Assembly (NCBI GenBank): GCA_963853835.1
Contig: OY970824.1
Span: forward strand, 45,032,227 to 45,096,226
Source: Calendula officinalis
Taxonomy: Eukaryota > Streptophyta > Magnoliopsida > Asterales > Asteraceae
Length of the DNA: 64,000 nt
Reading direction: 5' to 3'
Notes under the pieces: generated by a model
The model's input: only the letters and a program-made list of their open reading frames with translations
Told to the model about the DNA's origin: nothing
The model's database searches: none
In this document: piece after piece, positions 10,623-21,707 of the stretch
How the letters are laid out: each line of letters opens with the position of its first letter
Position numbering within the stretch: the first letter of the stretch is position 1
Program-made: the position numbers and the translations under genes

Positions 10623-13600
10623 GGGCAGGATACATGTCATTTATGTAGCTCAGAGACTTTCCTAAGTCAAATAGCTTTGACATGTTTTCGAAAGAATACT
10701 TTGGCAGTGAGTTGGTGAACAAGTCTGCATGATTCTTATTTGATCCAGTATGTTTCACTTCAATCTTTAGAACTGCTTGTTGTTCATGTGTAAAGAACAA
10801 TTTCGGCGAGATGTGTTTGGTGTTATCCTTTTTTGCTATAACCATGTTTCAACTGATCGATAACAACGGTGTTATCTTCATATATGACAACTGGTTAACT
10901 GGGATCATAAGCCAAACCACATTTACTTCGAGTATGGTCTCTTACATCTCAAAGCCATACACACTCTTTAGTCGCCTCAACGAGCGCGAGTAGTTCAGAG
11001 TGATTTGTCGAAGTATCAACTAGAGTCTATCTACAAGAACTCTAGGATGTCGCCACATTCCTTATGGTAAAGACATAACCAGATTAGGAATGCCCCTTGT
11101 GCAGGTTTGATAAGTAAACTGCATTGACATCGCCGATAAGGGTCGCGTTATCTTGAGTATCAGTCATACTTGATCCACTCGATGACACGCAGGGATAGAA
11201 TAAGCCCATATCCGTACTATCTTTAAATTAACGGAAGATGTCTTTAATACCATTTCAATGGTAGCGTGTTGGCGCATTGCTATGCCTAGTCATGCATATC
11301 ACAACAAATAAGATGTTCGGTCTAGTACATTGGACCAAGTACAATATTGCGCTTATTGCACCTAGATATGAAGAATCAGTGCTCAATATCTCTTCATCAT
11401 CCTCATTTGGATGGAATAGGTCCCTTTTAATGTCTAGAGAACGAATGAATGACCATGGGAATAGATTGAGGTTTTGCGACATGGTAACTAAAGCGTCTGA
11501 ACACCTTTTAGGTGTAATTCTCTTGATAATGAAAAAACCTCATCTTTACGGTGCTCGATCTGCATGTCGAGCCAATGTCGTGTTTTCCCAAGATCTTTCA
11601 TCTCGAATTCCTTCTTCTGGATTTCAGCAGTTTCGAACAACTCTTTCGAGGATCCTATGAGATTCAAATCATCTACATAGACTGCGATAATAACATATCC
11701 TGAAGTGGATATCTTTATAAACACGCATGGTCATATCTCAATATTCAAATATCCCAGTCTGATCAAGTACTCACTTAGACGGTCATACCACATCCGTCTG
11801 GATTTTAATCTAAAAAGTGATCATCTTAGTCGTATCGAGAACATGTTCCGTGGTCTGGAACTACTTGATTCAGGCAACTTGAGTCCATCGGGGACTTTCA
11901 TATGTATCTCTTTGTCAAGACCCCCATAGAGATAGGTTGTGACCACATCCATAAGCAGCATATTCAGTTTTTCGGAAACTACTAAACTGATTAAGTAGTG
12001 GAACATTATAACATCCCTTACGGGAGAATACATCTCCTCGTAATCAATACCAGGGCGTTTGAGAGAAGCCTAGCGCCACGAGGCGAGTTGTGTATCATAC
12101 AATCTCATTATTCTCATTACGCTTCCTTACATATACTAATTTATAATCAGTTAGTTTAACATTAGGTGGTGTTGGAGCAACAGGTCCAAACACTCATCCT
12201 TTCGGTAAGGAATCCAATTTTACCTGGATTGTGTGTTTCCATAGACCAGTCCATTGTACTCAACAATAGTACTTGGTTCCATGTCATCATTGCTCATAAT
12301 GTCAGTGGCCACTACGTATATGAACAAATAATCGATGACAGTCTCGTTTTGCATCAAAATATCGTCTAAGCTAGCATACTCGACATATATTTTGAGATTA
12401 TCGTGATGATGAGAAATTGGTGTTTCATCAGGAACACGCTTCTCCAATACACTCCCGTGATCCTTAATGATCTGGTGTGGCAAAACGTATACAACAGAAT
12501 TTCTCCTCCTTTGAGGCAGAACATCCTTGGAACCGAAACGGTCTTCCTCTTTTATTGGGAAGAGCGGCGGACTGGACAACCAATGATAGCGTCCTTTGCA
12601 CGGTGGGTTCGACCGATGCAACATGTTCAAACGGAACATGGCGTCTCACAGGGACGTCTATCCTTGCAGGCACATATGCAGCAGGTATATTTGATCTCGT
12701 GACATTTGTTAAGTCATTAAATGTGTCTGGTAGCTGATTACCAACATTTTGTAGACTTAGAACTTTTTGCACATCCTTATCACTATGTGCAATCAGGGGA
12801 TCCATATGAGACAAGTTGGGTATATGCCACGTTCTTTCACGTCTTTCCTTATCAATGTTAACGTGCAAATCTCCCCCTAACGACGGGAAGATTGTCTCAT
12901 CAAAGTCACAATTCGCATTTATAGCGTTAAAGAGATCGCCTGTCAAGGGCTCTAAATAGAGTATGATGGATGGGGATTAATAATCAACATATATTCCCCG
13001 TCGTTTCTGAGGTCCAAATTTCGAACGCTTTAGAAGTTCAATTGGAACATTGACCAAGAACTCAAACAGGCGTAAATATGAGACGTCGGGCTCATATCCA
13101 GTTACCAACTGGTACGCCGGAAGTTATTGGGTGCCCATGGGCCTCAGACGGACCAATGCATCCGTGTGCAATATCACATAACCATATATAAAAATGGGGC
13201 GTTTTGGTGCGCATAACCAAAGTTCTTGCAATTATTTGTATTCGTTTGATAAATGCTTCTGCAAGATTAATTTGAGAATGAACATACACAACAGGGTGTT
13301 CAATATCAAGGCCCAATGTTATGCAATAATCATTGAACATTTTTATGTAAACTCACCGACATTATCAAGTCTAGTTGACTTTATTGGATAATTCGGATTA
13401 TTAGCCCTCAACTTAATGATATGGGCTAGGAGTTTAGGAAATGTTGCATTCATTGTGGACAACAAAGTTACGTGTGACCATCTTGTTGATTCATCAACCA
13501 ATATCATGAAATTTATAAATGGTCCGTATGTTGGTTGGATAGGTCCACAAATATCCCCATGAATTCTCTCAAGAAAAACGGGATATCACTTTTGTGGATT

Positions 13601-14097
13601 ATACATAAAGTGGTTTGAGATGTGTTTTTACAATCGAGCATGTTTGGCATAGGATTTTCGAATTAATCGTGAAATTAATTCCTTCAAGAGGATGCCCATG
13701 GGATGCATTCATAGTTCGAAGCATCGTATTTTGACCCGGGTGTCCCAGTCGGTCATGCCATAACATATAAATTCCGCCATCAACAGGGGCTTGACGATTG
13801 ATTAGATTGCTTTCAATGGTTTAGATCGTAGTGATGTACAAACCATTTGACAAACATCTCAACTTCTCCAATATACGCTTTTGGTCGTATTTATCGGAGG
13901 TAATGTAAAGGTATTCAATACCATTTTCTCGAGCAGTTTCGAGATGACATGTTTTTTCGAATATCCTTAAAACTCAACAAGTTACGACTGAAACTTGGAT
14001 AATACAAGGCTTCATTTATTGTTAAAATAGTACCATTTGACAACATATATTGGGCTATATCAAAGCCAAGGGTCGACGGGCCCGAAATGGTTGCCAA
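10606..14097 (-). pseudogene. E pol remnants (pre-integrase, integrase, RT, RNase H)
   Basis: Pieces of a copia polyprotein lie in order on the minus strand. A GAG-pre-integrase segment at 14097-13915 has SNGTILTI and RNLLSFKDIR. Integrase core remnants lie at 13340-13092, with a poorly conserved linker near 12946-12220. The RT N-terminal part (12033-11821) has LDKEIHMKVPDGL, the RT catalytic part (11724-11488) has YVDDLNLIGS and FEMKDLG, and the RT thumb/connection (11482-11255) has YLVQCTRPNI. The RNase H/C-terminal part (10845-10606) ends in LPKYSFENMSKLFDLG. Many stops and frameshifts separate them, so no polyprotein can be made. E could only have moved using proteins supplied by another copy. 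Confidence 0.85.
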
Positions 14098-15855
14098 TGA
14101 AGTTACTTTTAGGCGTAATGTTGATAAAGTAGTCCTTATGTTTTATGAAAGTGTATCTGAATACCACAATCAACCAGACTATCAACATACCCAATATACT
14201 TGCCTTAAAGTGAAAATAATTTAAAGTTGGTCACACGTATTGTTTAATTTCATAAGGAAGAAACAACTTTAAATTATCTCGAGAAACATAATCAATGTGA
14301 ACAAACCATAGTCCAAAAGATAACCATTATCCAAATGGGAAAGCATACTCCAAATGAAACATAACTCATGAGCTGAACAATAGCTCTATTATTCCATTTG
14401 AGCCACAAAATCGGCGGTCTCAAAGAATTCATGTTTGTTTCGATATTTTCCTACGTCGGGAGGAGAAACATTGGATTTTTGTTATCATATAAAATGATAA
14501 ATTTATATGCTTATGGTTTGTATGAGCATAAATAGTGTATCGAATCAGCAGGTTCGAAAAACACAAGTGCGAATGGGTTCTCATTTATCGAGCGACAGGT
14601 CGATTGATAGATACTGATTCATCATATGTATAACCACATTCGGGAAAAAAATTATTTAGTCAACCCTTTTCGGTAGCTCTATTCAAATACAACCAGGAAA
14701 GACGGTGAGGGTAGACAGCGCTTGTGCGTATCAGAACCACCCGCATTATGAGTCAGAAAAACCGCCAATCTTTCCTAGACATTGTACTAAGAATAGGTGA
14801 GCCTATTTGGGGATGATTCATAACGTTTTCACTTAGGTATTTTTAATACAATGCTCATGAGTCCATATTTTTCATTTTGAGTTCGGATGGACAAATAGTG
14901 TAATTCACACATTGAATTACTAACAAATCATAAGACTTATTTTACATTGCGCACCATGCAAATTGTAAACAACAAGAAAAATCTTTTCATAATGAAAATG
15001 TCAATTTTTATGTTCATGATTTTTCAAAATACAATTTTCAAACATGATTTTTTATAATATAATCATTACATTATATTTTCGGCATACACAATATGTTTAA
15101 ATGCCATTAAACTTGTGAATCAAATCATTTTTGAAATAATAATAAGACATGTGAATTAATTATCAAATTAATCCATATTACCAAATAAGTAAAACACAAT
15201 AATATTTTCATGCATTATAAGAGAATATCCATTAATGTCACATAAATAATTCAAGACAATTATATTGATGTTACAAATTAAGATTCAAAACAAATAGATT
15301 TTTAAATTGTCATAAATTGCGTTTAATCTTAATCATACAAAACCATAAAATATAATGAATAATTAATACCTCATAAGTTATTTCTTATAACAATTAATGG
15401 AAATTAATATACGTTTTTCATATCACCAATAAAATATATTTTTCATATCTTCATTGAATCAATCGATGACAATAAACTTTTTTACACACAACAATAGTTA
15501 CAAACATTAAGCATAATTTGATAACTAACACCTAATCATGTGTTTTTTTTTAAATTTGGATCATAGAAAAACAAATACATTTTTAATTTGGCACTGTTAT
15601 AGTTATATAAAAAAAACTTTTGATAATTTTTAAGTTTTGTTTCTATTCATCAACAAAAGATAGAGATTGATAACCTTTGATTACTTTGTACATTTTTAGT
15701 TTATTACCTTAATCAAATAACAACGACATCAAATATTTTTTAATGCGTATAAACTAAAAAAAATGTAATATAGCAAGAAAAACTTACATAGGAATGTGAG
15801 AAGAATGATCTTTGAACGTATTGAAAATATCAAGCGCGAACATGGAACAACTTGG
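14098..15855 (-). other. E 5' internal region, no recognisable gag
   Basis: The expected gag/protease region shows only short open stretches, with no capsid or CCHC motif that I can recognise. It becomes very AT-rich toward 14950-15780. Either gag has decayed beyond recognition or this part was replaced by noncoding sequence. Confidence 0.5.
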
Positions 15856-15873
15856 AGCAAAGTGCTGATAACG

Positions 15874-16131
15874 TGTTGTAAGGAAATTAGCTCAACTCTT
15901 TAGATCATAGCAACAACCAATCTTATTCATACAAGTGTGTGTTACAACCATGGTACAAATGATACAAGGGATACTAAAGATACATGAGATACACCCATAT
16001 ATATAGGGTAGGAAATGGTTGTAGACTTTATGCACATAAAGTCTACTTATGACTATGATTAAGTATTACATAATGCACACTTATGAAGGTCATAAATCCT
16101 AATCAACCACATTACAATATGAGTTACAACA
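15874..16131 (-). repeat. 5' LTR of E
   Basis: It has the same length and ends as 9506-9763. A TATATATA box at about 15997-16004 is enclosed by ACCC/GGGT arms. Confidence 0.95.
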
Positions 16132-18599
16132 AATACAAAATTTACTTTCTATATTTAATGAAATTGACCGGTTGTTCACCAGTGAACAACCTAGACCAAT
16201 GAACAAATATATTTACTAACATATCCTTAGTGAACAAATTTACATAAACCTAATTAAAATCATAATTATGATATAAATGTACATATTTACTGAATGAATA
16301 AGTGTACAATAACAAATTTATGCAAATGAACAAATCAAATAAATTATTGACGTAAATATTTTAGATTTTTACAAAATCACAAATGAGAATAATTATGTTC
16401 ACTTGTGAACATATAAACAAGTGAACAAAATCACAAAAAGACCAAATCTCGATATTTCAACAATTTAGTAAATCCATATGAAATCTGCATATAAAATATA
16501 CATCTTGTACAGTTGTATATGAAGCTTAAATCAGAGTAATGAATGGATAGAAAATAAAAGAAAAAACACATCAATCTCCTTTCACAAAGAAACACACGCA
16601 TAACTTTTCCAAATCCATAACTTCATTTAATTTCGTTTCATTTCATCTAAACTATCATTTGATCGAATCACTTTTTCCAAATCCATCATCTTCAACAACC
16701 ATTACTGAGAACACAAAAACCAGTGAAGATGAATCTTGAAGGTTTACAGCCGCCTCCAGATTTGGATTCGGTTTGACGTATCGCCGGGTCGGTGGTGGTC
16801 CAGGGGATTGTGACGGATCGCAGACCTGGAACCTTAGAAAACAGAAAACGACAGAGATAGGTGAACTAGGGCGGTGGTGGTGCGTCGGTGGTTCTTGATG
16901 TCGGATCGTCTGCTTCACCGGAAGTTGATGGGTTTTACAAAAACGGGGTAGGGTTGGTTTTTACATAAAGGGGCAGGTAAAGAATGGATTCACGAATCAC
17001 GATAATTTGGGAGGTTATAAATTTGGGTAGAGATTTTAGGGGACATATAAGTTTACAAAATTACCCTTCAAGCTTTTCAATCTCATCCATTAATATTGAT
17101 TTATTTACATATTTGACATCGTAAATCTTAGCCTTTGATCTCTCAATCTAATGACCAGAAATAGTTCTCGCAGTTCTCGCAAAAAAAAAAGGTTCTCGTA
17201 GTTCTCGCAAAAAAAAAGGGTTCTCGCATGAAAGCTCACCTATATATGTATATATGTGTATATATATATATATATATTAAATGATGTTTGGTGTATAAGT
17301 GTGCGACCCTTTAGGCTCACATGCGTCTAGCGTATTCATGTACGTGAAGCGTATTCCAACAGCTCCACTTGCGTACGTGTGACAACTTGATATTTCTGGT
17401 ATGTAATCTCATTTCATTTCTAAAACTTTCCTTATTTAGAAAGTTCCATTTCTAAACATTTCTATTTGTGGCATCCAAACACACAACAAAAACATTTCAT
17501 TTTCACAATGCATCAGTGTTTGACTATTTTAGTCAACACAACATTTCATTTTCATTGTGGTGACATCATTGAGCTAAACCATTTTCTTAAAATAATAACT
17601 TTATATTAATTTAGCATTTAACGAACTAACTTAATAACGTGACACGAGTGAACCTTTCTTTAAACTCAACACATTAACTCGTGGACCGACCACCAAAGTG
17701 GCCGGCCCCCTCCCTTGCTCGTGACCACCATGCTCGGCTGAACCACTTTAAGTGGTGAGGGTCATCTTCTTTTAAAACCTTAATCCTTATCCTTTCCTTT
17801 GATTTGAACCTATTTGAGTTGTACTCAAACTCTAGCATAAACCTTACCTATAAATACAACACACACTCAAACCCTAATACCCTTTTCATCATCACCTTCG
17901 GCCGAACCCTAGCAACTTCCGATCTCGTGTTCGAAGTTCGTCCCAAGCAAACCGTGTCCCTCTTCTTCCCGTTCGTTAATCACAAAGGTATACCCGATTT
18001 CTTATTGTTTTTCTCATTTGTTTCGCTACCCTACATTTATCTTCGATCCCTTGTTCGACCAAACCGAGACCAAGTCCGAAGGCCATGTGGTCTCGGCACC
18101 CATTAAGCACCAAACCGAGCCGTACGTGGTGCATGGCATCGCCATGCATGCATGCGGGTTCTTATATTCGTGTTTTGTTGATTTCGTTTATGGTATCACT
18201 TGCTTGTCATTGTTTGATCTTCCATGAACCATAGAAACCCTAGATTGTGTGTTTTGTTAAACCTTTGTAAACCCTAACCCTCATTGTTTTGTTGTTATGA
18301 CCTTCGATGCTTAAACCCGAACACCCCTTTGGTTCGAACCCAAAACCATTCGGCCAAACCCTAATCTCCGAACCCTAGTCCTAACCGAACCCTAGGTGCA
18401 ACCCTAGTTGACTTGTGTTGACCGTTTGACCTTCATTGACCCACCTATAAGTGAAAACCCTAACCCTAATACGGTACCCTAAACCTATCCGAACCCTAAC
18501 CCTAAAACCGTATACCTCAAACCCAAATTGACCTAAGGTTGACTTTCGTGGACTTTGTTGACTACTAGAATTGATTAATTTTGACCCACAAGTCAAAGC

Positions 18600-18855
18600 G
18601 GGTCAAGGCCGGATCTTGACCCAAACCGTGACCCAAACCCGAATTCCTAATCGGGCCAAGGCCCGTACTTGGCCCAAAACGATTTAACTAAGCCCATTGG
18701 GCCAAAGCCCAACCCTTTGGCCCATTCCTAGCCCAAACCGAACCCAATTGGGCCCAAGCCCAATCCATGGCCTAACTCAATTGGACCTAAGCCCAACTTG
18801 AGGCCCTAGAGGCCCATTAGGCCCACCTGGTGGCCCATTTAGGCCCATTAAGCCA
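18600..18855 (+). repeat. GGCCCA-rich tract in the C LTR
   Basis: This is a low-complexity run of GGCCCA, GCCCAA and AACCGA words on the plus strand. There is no coding frame. It may be promoter-like (TGGGCC/site-II-type words) or simply a decayed simple repeat. Confidence 0.7.
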
Positions 18856-18857
18856 AA

Positions 18858-18985
18858 CCCATTTCATTTCATGTCATTTCATTTCAAACCCATTTCATTT
18901 CATGTCATTTCATTTCAAAACCCATTTCATTTCATTTTATATTTAAAAGCCCAATGCATTTCATTTCATTTCATTTCATTTTATT
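18858..18985 (+). repeat. CATTT-type microsatellite
   Basis: These are imperfect tandem copies of CATTT, with TGTCATTT variants, in the C LTR. Confidence 0.85.
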
Positions 18986-19243
18986 CCATTAAAGTCCAAT
19001 AACCCACGTCATTCGATGTCACAAAACATAAAACATAACATTAATTGCATATCATAAATCATATATAATAACTACATCGCCTGTGTTAGCTTAGTCTAAT
19101 TAGAACGTTATATCGTTTAGGAAGCTAGGAGTCTTTGAAGGAATCCTCTGTCCTATCGGTTGCTAAGCTTTGCCTAGGTGAGTCCACAACCCCTTTTACT
19201 CTTTTACTGTTTTATAAACTATCTGGGTAGAAAACATAAACAT

Positions 19244-20357
19244 TGATGGATTTATGTGCACAGTTAGTCAACCTATGGTGATACATCCATGCCTACGAAA
19301 CACTTAAGGGTCACACCGGTGAGTGCATATAATACGAGTAAGATATGTAATGATACTTGGAAGAGGAATGATTCATAATAGTCATTTATGAATCAAGTTA
19401 AGTATTAAGTTAAGTTCAACTTATTACTAGATTAGTTTATCTAACTAATTAATACAAGTATTTGTGCATTTACTAGTTGAGTAAATATACAATGTGTTAA
19501 TTATAGATTATCCATAATATGATTTAAAGCAATAAAATCATATGGTAATTGGATAATATTATTGTCTAAATTATATAAAGTTTATTATATAATTAATTAT
19601 TAAAAGTATAAAATACAAAGTATATATTTCATATATTTATACACGAAATATATAAGTGTATAATACTAGACATTTAATAATTAAGTGGGACAATAATAAA
19701 CTAGTTAAACTATAAGGGTTTAAAGAGTAAAAGGATAAGTTTAATTAAGTATTAATATTAATTAAACTAGAAGGGCCCTAAGTGAAAGTCTTTCTATTAT
19801 AAATAGAAGGCTTGGGGTTCCCTTATTCCTTGATCACAATTGCCGAAACCCTAGCCCCATTGGTTCCTCCCATTTGGCCGAATAGAGCAAGACACCAAGT
19901 CTTGGTGTTCTTCGTTCGTTCTTCGTGTTCTTCAAGTCTTGAAGATCAAAATCGTTACAAGTGATCAACTAGAAGGTCGCTCGCTGTGTTCATCATCAGT
20001 GGACTTTCTTAAGCAAACATTAATGTATGTTTTGTGAAACCCTTTTCCCCTTCTTCTCCTCTTGTTCGAAGTCGACACCAAGAACCCTAGGGTTCTTGGT
20101 GGCCGTCGAATTACACACAAGTGTGTGTGTTTGAGTTTTTCGTACAAGGTTTCTTTCTTGTTAATCTAGTTTAGATTTCCAACATCCCAATCCTTTAGGG
20201 TTTAAGGATTAAGTTTAATCTCAGTTCCGCTTTTAGGGATTAAACTAGCTAGTTGGTTTAACCGGCAAGAACAAGTTCATGTTCTTGTCAGTATGGTTCG
20301 AACCAAGCATACTAGGGGTTGACCCAAGTGGTCAATCAGTTATAATGAAACCATTCA
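19244..20357 (+). repeat. 5' LTR of B1 (1114 bp)
   Basis: It starts TGATGGATTTATGTGCACAG and ends AAACCATTCA. It is homologous to the 3' LTR at 27280-28402 with scattered substitutions, a few percent by eye. The TATA box lies in the inverted repeat TTCTAT-TATAA-ATAGAA near 19796. Confidence 0.93.
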
Positions 20358-20358
20358 G

Positions 20359-20370
20359 TGGTATCAGAGC
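20359..20370 (+). other. Primer-binding site of B1
   Basis: TGGTATCAGAGC lies one base after the 5' LTR and is complementary to initiator tRNA-Met. Confidence 0.9.
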
Positions 20371-20593
20371 GTTGGTTTAGAAATCTAAACAAGAATACAA
20401 AGTTTTGTTTGTTTAAATTTCCAAGTTTTTATTTTTATTTTTTGTTCCTCCTTCTTTTTCTTCCTTGTAGATTTCGAAAAAGGGTAAAGAACCCTAGACC
20501 AAGAATGTTAAACCGTTTAGTTTAATTGGTCATAAGGATTCTAAACCCTAGTAATTTCGAGATCTAGAAAGAACCCTAGGACCAAGAACATTA

Positions 20594-21707
20594 TGAAGGG
20601 TTTCATTGATACTGATTGACCACTTGGGTCAACCTCCTAGTCACTTGTATCGAACCATACTGACCAAGAACATGAACTTGTTCTTGACCGGTTAAAACCA
20701 ACTAGCTAATTTAATCCCTAAATGCGGAACTGAGATAAACTTAATCCTTAAACCCTAAAGGATTGGGATCTTGGAAATCTAGATTAGATTAACAATGGAA
20801 GAAACCTTGTATGAAATCCCAAACACACACACATACTTGTGTGTGTTTCGACCAACAAGTCGAGTTCGTCCAAGAGGGGAGAAGGGAGAAAAGGTTTTCT
20901 CAAAACATACCTTAATCTTGCTTAAGTTAGTCCACTGATGATGAACACAACGAGCGATCTTCTAGTTGATCCTTGTAATGATCTTCGAATCTTCAAGACT
21001 TGAAGAATACGAAGAACGAACGAAGAACACAAAGAACGAAGAACACAAAGCTTGTGTCTTGCTCTAGGGTTCGGCCGAAACTAGGAGAGGGGCTAGAGTT
21101 CTTTTCGTGTGGAATGGTGTAACAAAACAAGGCAACCCCAAGCCTTCTATTTATAATAGAAGGACTTTCACTTAGGGCCCCTCTAGTTTAATTAAGATCA
21201 ATCTCTTAATTAAACTTATCTTTTACACATTAAACCTTTGTAGTTTATCTAGTTATTATTGTTACACTTAATTATTAAATGTCTAGTATTATACACTTAA
21301 TATTTAGGTACCCATATACACGAAATATATTCTTGTATTTATACTTTTAATAATTGATTATATAATAAACTTTATATAATCTAAACAATAATATTATCCA
21401 AACACTATATAATTTAATAGCTTTAAATCATATTATGGATAATCTATAATTAACACATTGTATATTTACTCAACTAGTAAATGTACAAATACTTGTATTA
21501 ATTAGTTAGTTAAACTAATCTAGTAATAAGTCAAACTTGACTTAACACTTAACTTGATTCATAAATGACTTATTATGAATCAATCCTCTTCCAAGTATCA
21601 TTACATATCTTACTCGAATAACATGCACTCACCGGTGTGACCCTTAAGTGTTTCGTAGGCATGGATGTATCATCATAGGTTGACTAACTGTGCACATAAA
21701 TCCTTCA
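20594..21707 (-). repeat. Solo LTR of family B inside B1 (1114 bp)
   Basis: A full-length LTR lies in antisense, flanked by perfect duplications CATTA at 20589-20593 and 21708-21712. No internal sequence is attached, so the element was reduced to a solo LTR by intra-element recombination after inserting in the B1 leader. Confidence 0.92.

Larger units (their letters stand above)
9506..16131 (-). mobile_element. Copia element E, complete, minus strand (6626 bp)
   Basis: It has two 258-bp LTRs and perfect 5-bp target duplications, AATAC at 9501-9505 and 16132-16136. The polypurine tract lies beside the 3' LTR. The primer site beside the 5' LTR reads, on the minus strand, CGTTATCAGCACTTTG. This differs from the iMet-type sites of the other elements here. 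Pol remnants occupy 14097 down to about 10606. The LTRs differ by 4 of 258 bases, yet the coding region is badly decayed. Confidence 0.93.
9052..17240. mobile_element. TIR element H2, interrupted by copia E
   Basis: The left end GGGGAGCGTTCATGCGAGAA and the right end, reversed GGTGAGCTTTCATGCGAGAA, are the same family as H1. The right end has an extra duplicated GCGAGAAC module. Without E and one target duplication the element is about 1.56 kb. It shares with H1 the subterminal block about the TTAGATTgAGAGATCAA stretch and GTGAACA words (16150-16440). No transposase was seen. Confidence 0.65.

Noticed and set aside
16655..16918. 87-codon minus-strand open frame in H2
   Set aside because: Low-complexity Pro/His content with no homologous frame in H1. 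Probably fortuitous.
17804..18106. 100-codon frame in the C LTR
   Set aside because: It covers the TATA box and transcript start region of the LTR. There is no domain, and the composition reflects CT-rich untranslated sequence.
18230..18560. Telomere-like AACCCTA/CCCTAA words
   Set aside because: They are scattered and irregular and occur inside an LTR. There is no tandem TTTAGGG array, so this is not telomeric or interstitial telomere DNA.
20594..21707. Possibility that this antisense LTR is the 3' LTR of a B element sharing B1 interior
   Set aside because: It has its own perfect CATTA duplication on both sides, and B1 sequence is continuous across it, so it is a solo LTR.
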